Below, one piece after another: positions 58,643 to 64,000 of a stretch of DNA of 64,000 nt. The translations under genes and the position numbers were made by a program. The first letter of the stretch is position 1, and each line of letters begins with the position of its first letter. The DNA comes from Paludibacteraceae bacterium. Lineage in GTDB: Bacteria; Bacteroidota; Bacteroidia; Bacteroidales; Paludibacteraceae. The stretch is from assembly GCA_018433525.1 (NCBI GenBank), contig JAHDRA010000031.1:51508-115507 (forward strand), read 5' to 3'. The notes beneath the pieces are model-generated. The model was not told the origin of the DNA and ran no database searches. It saw nothing but the letters and a program-made list of their open reading frames with translations.

Positions 58643-59947
58643 TTATAATTCTACATTCACAGGCGAAGGGGCATCATGTATATCAATGTAACGAACCGGA
58701 TAGTAGGCTGCCAGAAAACCCATTAACAAAACAGTCATAAATACCAGCAAAACATCCCAAAAATTAACCAAAACAGGATAAACATCCACCACATAACCGG
58801 TTCCGAGTTTTAAAATGCCAAAATGTTGCTGCAGTAAACAGAGCAACAATCCCATTATAATTCCCAGAACAGCACCAACCGCCGAAATTAGCCATCCTTC
58901 AAAAAGGAAAATTCTTCTTATCAGTTGCTGCTCAGCTCCTAAATTTCGCAGGGTTTGAATGTCCTGTTTTTTGTCAATAATCAACATGGATAACGAACTG
59001 ATAATGTTGAAACTGGCTATCAGCAGAATAAAACATAAAATGAGATAAGTAATCCATTTTTCGATTTTCAGGATTTTAAAAAAATCTTCCTGCTGTTCAT
59101 ATCTGTCTTTAACTTCAAAATTACCTCCCAGTATATTTTTTATTTTTTTCTGTGCATCTAAAGTTTTGATATTATCTTTTAGCTTTAATTCAATTGATGA
59201 GACTTTATTTGGTTGATATTCGAACAAATCACGAGCCAGCTCAATAGAAACCAGTACATAATGATCATCATATTGCAATTGCTTAACTGAAAAAATTCCT
59301 GATACAAATGTTCCGATTTGGTTAAAACTGTTTTCAGGACGGAGCAAATTAATGTGTGAAGTGCGTTTTGGGGCGTAAATATACAATGGGTCGATAAAAT
59401 TTGCTCCCAATCCCAAAATGCTTGCAACGCCGACGCCGGGGACGGCTCTTTGGAAAGCGCCATCATAAAGTAAAAACTTTCCATCGAACATAATGCTGTC
59501 TATTTTAGTCATTTTTTGAAAATCGTCGCTTACGCCCTTAATGATGGCGGGCATTTGCTTGTCTCGAAATCGCAGAAGAGCATTTTCTTCAATAACTTCG
59601 GTAAAATAGGCAACGTCGTTCAACTTTTTCACTTTTTCCCATTCCGGAGTATTTATATCGAAAGTTTTTCCTTGCGAAACAGTAATTTTCAAATCCGGGT
59701 CGAAAGCCGAAAACATGCCTTGTATCAAGGAATCGAAACCATTGAAAACGGAAAGGACACAAATAAGTGCCATAGTTCCAATGCCAACCCCCAAAGCTGC
59801 AATTCCGGATATTATATTGATGGCATTGTGCGATTTGCGTGAAAACAAATATCGCCGTGCCACCCATAAGGCAAAACGAAATCCTCCTGATGTGTTATCT
59901 CTTTTGGTTTGGTTTGGATGAATTGTTTCCATTGTTTCTTCGGGCAA
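58643..59947 (-). CDS. FtsX/LolE-type ABC transporter permease
   Basis: 434 residues. MacB/FtsX topology: one helix near residue 45-68 (NIISGIAALGVGIGTMALIC), a large periplasmic domain (about 75-300), then three helices (about 310-335, 355-385, 400-422). The opening FALWVARRYLFSRKSHNAIN is typical of LolC/LolE lipoprotein-release permeases. The ATPase partner (LolD) is not nearby. In Bacteroidetes it commonly follows rbfA, as here (30-base gap). Start at 59947; 59932 is an alternative. Confidence 0.85.
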   Translation of the reverse strand: MPEETMETIHPNQTKRDNTSGGFRFALWVARRYLFSRKSHNAINIISGIAALGVGIGTMALICVLSVFNGFDSLIQGMFSAFDPDLKITVSQGKTFDINTPEWEKVKKLNDVAYFTEVIEENALLRFRDKQMPAIIKGVSDDFQKMTKIDSIMFDGKFLLYDGAFQRAVPGVGVASILGLGANFIDPLYIYAPKRTSHINLLRPENSFNQIGTFVSGIFSVKQLQYDDHYVLVSIELARDLFEYQPNKVSSIELKLKDNIKTLDAQKKIKNILGGNFEVKDRYEQQEDFFKILKIEKWITYLILCFILLIASFNIISSLSMLIIDKKQDIQTLRNLGAEQQLIRRIFLFEGWLISAVGAVLGIIMGLLLCLLQQHFGILKLGTGYVVDVYPVLVNFWDVLLVFMTVLLMGFLAAYYPVRYIDIHDAPSPVNVEL

Positions 59948-59977
59948 AATCTGCTTTCATTATCCAATTTTCAATAA

Positions 59978-60358
59978 TCATTGATTGTTTTCTTGCGAAT
60001 GGTCCTTTTTATCGGATGGAGAATCATTTTTTAAAAGTTGATCAATATGATCGATATAGTCAAGTGAATCGTCCAAATAGAAAAATAGTTCAGGAATAAT
60101 TCGCAGTTGGTGTTTCACTCTTTTTCCCAAGTCGAAACGAATATTTTTCTGGTCGTTATTAATTTTTTCAAGGACTTCAGCCGATTGTTTGCCGGGAAAA
60201 ATACTCAAATGAATGCGCGCAATACTTAGATCGGGACTTATGCGGACATTGGTTACGCTAATAATGATACCGTGCATTTCGCGAGCATAGAGCAGAAAAA
60301 TTTCTCCCAATTCTTTCTGAAGAAGTCGCGCCACTTTTTGTTGTCTTGTATTATCCAT
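59978..60358 (-). CDS. rbfA: Ribosome-binding factor A
   Basis: 126 residues with the KH-like RbfA fold: RQQKVARLLQKELGEIFLLY, VTNVRISPDLSIARIHLSIF, and LGKRVKHQLRIIPELFFYLDDS. It binds the 30S subunit and aids late 16S rRNA maturation. Normal length with an acidic/basic C-terminal tail. Confidence 0.93.
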   Translation of the reverse strand: MDNTRQQKVARLLQKELGEIFLLYAREMHGIIISVTNVRISPDLSIARIHLSIFPGKQSAEVLEKINNDQKNIRFDLGKRVKHQLRIIPELFFYLDDSLDYIDHIDQLLKNDSPSDKKDHSQENNQ

Positions 60359-60474
60359 AATAAATTCTCCTTTTTCTCAGGCAAATACTAACCTTCAATT
60401 CCGTTTTTTGCCTTTTTAATCTGTCTTTAATTGTTTAACCCCCCAAATCTTATCCTGTCTCTTCAAATTATATT

Positions 60475-61316
60475 CTATTTTGACATCATTTCCATCATCA
60501 GCTTTGCGTCCAGATTAATTTTTGAAAAAGCAAACCATTTTTTACCCAAATCTTTCAGCGAAGCTCCAATATGATAGATGGTGTTGTCGATAATCAAAAA
60601 CCGATCATGTGATTTGGAAAATTCCTTCACTTCGACGGGTGGATATTGAGCATTAAATTTTTCCAAATACAGTTTGAATTGCGCTGAAATTTTATTGGTA
60701 AAAATTTGACATTTGACATCTTCCTTTCTTTTCGATAGCAAAATCAGAAGCTTTCATCCAAATAATTGTCAATCAAAACGATTGATTTTGTTGCCGACTT
60801 CACCAAATCAGCAACAAATTTGTAGGCATCAAAAATCTGCCCATCGTAAAAAATTCCCTGCACCGGAGGAAGAGCTGTTTTAACAAAAAAATCGATTTTA
60901 TCCTCCGTTGCCGAAACGCGTCTTTCCAAATTTTCAATACGTTGGTTGACCGCATAACCTTTCAACAAATAATCTTTCAAAACCTTGTTTGCCCATATCC
61001 TGAATTGAGTACCACGTTTGGATTTTATACGATAACCTACAGATATGATTACATCGAGATTATAGTATTCAATTTGTCTTATTACATTTTTTCCACCTTC
61101 AATTTGAACTGTTGCATTTTTTGCAACAGTTGAAGAAGCATCAAGCTCTTGTTCTTTAAAAATATTACTTATGTGTCTTGAAATAACTGATTTATCTCTT
61201 TCAAACAATATACTCATCTGATTCAGAGTGAGCCACACGGTTTCATTTTCCAACATTACTTCAAGCTGAACAGCATTGTCGGACTGATAAAGAATTATTT
61301 CATTGTTGGCATTCAT
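60475..61316 (-). pseudogene. RhuM-family DNA-binding/PLD-like protein, frameshifted
   Basis: Two adjoining frames form one RhuM-type protein of about 280 residues. The first (61316-60744) has the RhuM domain (TVWLTLNQMSILFERDKSVI, YYNLDVIISVGYRIKSKRGT, FRIWANKVLKDYLLKGYAVN) and runs into TGA after IDNYLDESF. The second frame picks up with LILLSKRKEDVKC, and on to VKEFSKSHDRFLIIDNTIYH, HIGASLKDLGKKWFAFSK. One missing base near 60748 explains it. The C-terminal part resembles a phospholipase-D-like fold (HDRFLIID). RhuM genes ride on islands and their role is unclear. Sequencing error is possible. Confidence 0.8.
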
Positions 61317-61348
61317 TCGCTAAGCAGTCAAATTTTGATACAGCTCCA

Positions 61349-62815
61349 TCAAATTTTCCATTCAAATCCATCTTTGGTGTCCTTTATTTCAAAGCCCAAA
61401 GCAGTCAATTCGTTGCGGATTTTGTCCGAAGTAGCCCAATCCTTATTCCTTTTTGCTTCCAGTCGAATTTGCAGCAATAAATCAACGGCTTTTTTTAGTG
61501 CTTCGTATTTGGCAAAATTTTCATCTTCTTTTTTAAGTCCCAACAAGTCTTCCACAAACACTCGAAAAACGTCTTTCAGTTCTTCCAAATCGGCAGACGA
61601 AACAGTAGCTTTTCCATCATAAACCAGATTGATAAATTTCACTGCTTCAAACAAATGTGCAATAACAATAGGAGTGTTCAGGTCATCACACATGGCTTCT
61701 TCACAGCGCTGTCGAAGTCCACTTATATCGGAGGTTGAAATATCGGATGGCATCAACTTTTGCAATCTATCATATCCTTCCATTAAGCGTTCCAATCCTT
61801 TTTCAGAGGCTTGTAATGCTTCATTGCTGAAATCGACTGTACTGCGATAATGTGCCTGCAGAATAAAAAAACGAACCGTCATGGGCTGATACGCTTGAGA
61901 AAGCAAAGGATGGTTTCCGGAGAAAAATTCTTCCAAAGTAATGAAATTCCCTAATGATTTTCCCATTTTTTGACCGTTGATGGTAATCATGTTGTTGTGC
62001 ATCCAATAACGAACACTTTCCTTACCGAGTGCCGCAGTTGACTGCGAAATTTCGCATTCGTGATGGGGGAAAAGCAAATCCATGCCTCCGCCATGAATAT
62101 CAAATTCTTCACCCAAATATTTGGTACTCATCGCCGAGCATTCCAGATGCCAGCCCGGAAAACCTTCGCTCCAGGGCGATTTCCAGCGCATGATATGTTC
62201 AGGTGATGCTTTTTTCCATAAAGCAAAATCCACGCTGCGCCGTTTTTCTTCCTGTCCTTCAAGCATACGCGTTGTTTCCAGCAGTTCGTCTATATTTCTG
62301 CCCGAAAGTTTACCGTAATGATATTTCTTATCGTATTTTTCAACATCGAAATATACCGATCCTTCACTTTCATAGGCGAATCCCGCATCGAGAATTTTTT
62401 TTACAAATTCAATTTGTTCGGGGATATGACCCGAAGCATGAGGCTCGATACTTGGAGGCAAAACATTCAAAGCTTCCATAGCTTTATGGTAACGGTTGGC
62501 ATAATATTGAGCAATTTCCATTGGCTCCAATTGTTCCAGACGTGCTTTTTTTTCAATTTTATCTTCGCCACTGTCGGCATCATTTTCCAAATGACCCACG
62601 TCGGTAATATTTCTCACATATCGAACCTTATAACCCAAATGTTTCAGGTAGCGAAACAAAACATCAAATGTTATGGCCGGTCGTGCATGTCCCAAATGAG
62701 GATCGCCGTAAACGGTTGGTCCGCAAACGTACATTCCCACATGCGGTGCATGAAGTGGAACAAACAGTTCCTTTTTTCTGTGTAAAGTATTGTAAATGTA
62801 TAAGTTATTTTTCAT
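61349..62815 (-). CDS. cysS: Cysteinyl-tRNA synthetase
   Basis: 488 residues, class I synthetase. HIGH motif as [11 protein letters not shown] (about 35-45) after the zinc Cys in YVCGPTVYG; zinc-site WHLECSAMS and [24 protein letters not shown] motif as [10 protein letters not shown] (about 277). The end has the anticodon-binding helices ([20 protein letters not shown]). Gly replaces the central Ser of KMSKS, a common variant in this class. Complete. Confidence 0.95.
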   Translation of the reverse strand: MKNNLYIYNTLHRKKELFVPLHAPHVGMYVCGPTVYGDPHLGHARPAITFDVLFRYLKHLGYKVRYVRNITDVGHLENDADSGEDKIEKKARLEQLEPMEIAQYYANRYHKAMEALNVLPPSIEPHASGHIPEQIEFVKKILDAGFAYESEGSVYFDVEKYDKKYHYGKLSGRNIDELLETTRMLEGQEEKRRSVDFALWKKASPEHIMRWKSPWSEGFPGWHLECSAMSTKYLGEEFDIHGGGMDLLFPHHECEISQSTAALGKESVRYWMHNNMITINGQKMGKSLGNFITLEEFFSGNHPLLSQAYQPMTVRFFILQAHYRSTVDFSNEALQASEKGLERLMEGYDRLQKLMPSDISTSDISGLRQRCEEAMCDDLNTPIVIAHLFEAVKFINLVYDGKATVSSADLEELKDVFRVFVEDLLGLKKEDENFAKYEALKKAVDLLLQIRLEAKRNKDWATSDKIRNELTALGFEIKDTKDGFEWKI

Positions 62816-62859
62816 TTGGTTATAAAAATTTTTTGGATTTTTATTGATAACTTGCTTTT

Positions 62860-63594
62860 TCAGGTAAATTTTCTTTCCATTTTTAAAGTTTCGTAAGCCT
62901 CGTTTATGGATCGGAATTTTTCTGTGGCCTTTTTCTTCACATCTTCTCCCAATGTGTTGACCTTGTCGGGGTGATATTTCATGGCCATTTTCCGGTAAGC
63001 TTTCTTAATTTCATCGACAGAAGCGGAAGGTTCAATTTCAAGAGCTTTATAGGCCCAATTGATGTCAACTTGTTTTATATAGGGTGCTTTTAAAGATTCA
63101 AAATCCAGTCTGGAAATACGAAATATGCCAGCTATTCTTTCAATCAATGTCAGTTCGGAAGTAGAAACCTGATGATCGGCATACGCAATGTCGAAAAGCA
63201 AATGAATCAGTTCCAGCCGTGTAGCATAGTTTGTATAACGATAAATCTGTTCTGCAACCTGACGTTCGTCAATATCTTTTTCAAGCAGATTTTTTAATAT
63301 TGATAATGCTTCCAATGCTCCCTCTTCTCCAAAATTGTTAACCAAAAAACGTTTGACTATTTCCAATTCCGATTTTTTTGGATGTCCGTCTGCTTTCATC
63401 ATACAAGCAATCAAAACCAACAGACTTATTTTGAAATCTCCTGAAGTTGTGGTAGTTCTTCTATTTTGAGATTTCTCTACTGTTTCAAGTTTAGCGCCAA
63501 TGAATGAGCCGATGGCAAAACCAATCAACGCACCGATTGGACCACCCAAAGCCCAGCCTAAGCCTCCTCCAATCCATTTGGCAAAACTGCTCAT
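62860..63594 (-). CDS. TerB-DnaJ domain protein (DjlA-like)
   Basis: About 244 residues from the ATG at 63594; the longer frame to 63627 adds 11 residues. An N-terminal Gly-rich hydrophobic segment (about 5-32, [20 protein letters not shown]) anchors it; a TerB-like helical domain follows (about 50-160, [40 protein letters not shown]). A J domain closes it (about 180-240) with the HPD motif in AMKYHPDKV. It should recruit and stimulate DnaK at the membrane. 44 bases upstream of cysS. Confidence 0.88.
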   Translation of the reverse strand: MSSFAKWIGGGLGWALGGPIGALIGFAIGSFIGAKLETVEKSQNRRTTTTSGDFKISLLVLIACMMKADGHPKKSELEIVKRFLVNNFGEEGALEALSILKNLLEKDIDERQVAEQIYRYTNYATRLELIHLLFDIAYADHQVSTSELTLIERIAGIFRISRLDFESLKAPYIKQVDINWAYKALEIEPSASVDEIKKAYRKMAMKYHPDKVNTLGEDVKKKATEKFRSINEAYETLKMERKFT

Positions 63595-63956
63595 ATTACT
63601 TCCGGTTAAGTATTTTGGAAACCACAAAGATACGAAAAAAGATAGAAATTTACATTCGTGTAAAATTGAGCTGACAACGGCTTAAAAGGAGAATGATTGG
63701 TTGTTGAATTTATATATCTATTCAATTTAATTTTTTTTAATTTGGTTTTCATAAAAATCAAAAATAATCTTGTAAATTTGCATGCTACAAGTTATTCTGG
63801 TTGTTTAACTTTATGCTTTTAAGAAATTCAATCAACACTAAAATATTTTATCAACAAATTAGAGATTATTTAAATTAATATGTTATATGGTTGCTTACCA
63901 ATAATATTCAAATAAAATTTTCGTTAAGTATTCATATTTATTAAATGATATGAATA
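63595..63956. other. Gene-free AT-rich stretch before the right edge
   Basis: About 360 bases, very AT-rich, with no convincing open frame, strong hairpin or known RNA. It must hold the leader and promoter of the DjlA-like gene (leftward). Its right end may be the end of an insertion sequence if the frame at 63957 is a transposase. Confidence 0.4.
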
Positions 63957-64000
63957 ATGCAATACGACAAAATTAAAAAGCGACCAGTTCAGTTTCTGAG
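63957..64000 (+). CDS. Possible transposase start (cut by window edge)
   Basis: ATG at 63957 opens MQYDKIKKRPVQFLS and runs off the window. This matches the usual first residues of DDE_Tnp_4-type IS5-family transposases (M.Y..IK.KP..FL). Only 14 residues are visible, so the call is tentative. Confidence 0.35.
   Translation, partial: MQYDKIKKRPVQFL

Overview
The window is about 64 kb of AT-rich chromosome from a member of the Bacteroidota, most likely order Bacteroidales. The evidence is SusC/SusD and TonB-dependent receptors, Bacteroidetes lipoproteins, type IX secretion (T9SS) C-terminal sorting domains, a Bat operon, a Chlamydia/Bacteroidales-type V-ATPase operon, and promoters that fit the TTTG / TAnnTTTG consensus rather than sigma-70 boxes. 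The genus cannot be fixed from the sequence alone.

Layout. 0-7.4 kb: end of an unknown gene, a DUF4252 protein, two decayed insertion-sequence remnants, two TonB-dependent receptors, mazG, a small unknown gene and tRNA-Thr(CGT). 7.4-16.8 kb: a leftward aerotolerance (Bat) operon reading MoxR ATPase, DUF58, a BatD-like anchored protein, BatA, BatB, BatC, BatD, BatE, followed by a PAP2 phosphatase. 17-21.2 kb: a DUF4886 protein (leftward), then a phosphohexomutase and a TIGR01212 radical SAM protein (rightward).

21.3-44.8 kb is the most interesting region: a probable peptidoglycan/amino-sugar utilisation locus. A leftward series carries a BadF-type sugar kinase (MurK-like), MurQ etherase, SusC, SusD, two surface lipoproteins, a GHL10-type glycoside hydrolase, a DUF4623-like protein, a NAGPA-type phosphodiester glycosidase, a PD40 propeller protein and an Amidase_3 protein. 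Four of these end in T9SS sorting domains. Divergent from the kinase is a NagB-like/PIG-L fusion plus a glycosyltransferase. The palindrome GCAAACGTTTGC lies in front of the NagB-like gene and, with one mismatch, in front of susC. In both places it covers the -33 promoter element, which suggests one LacI-family repressor controls uptake and catabolism. The NagB-like domain has lost the usual deaminase catalytic residues.

45-49.6 kb: NADP-type glutamate dehydrogenase and a large two-receiver/pyruvate-phosphate-dikinase-N-like protein of unknown role. 49.7-57.6 kb: a V-type ATPase operon (E, DUF2764, A, B, D, I, K) whose proteolipid keeps the full sodium-ligand set known from Enterococcus hirae NtpK. 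57.9-64 kb: a lipoprotein, an FtsX/LolE-type permease, rbfA, a frameshifted RhuM gene, cysS, a TerB/DnaJ-type protein, and at the right edge the possible start of a transposase.

All calls were made by reading translations and motifs; no database search was run.
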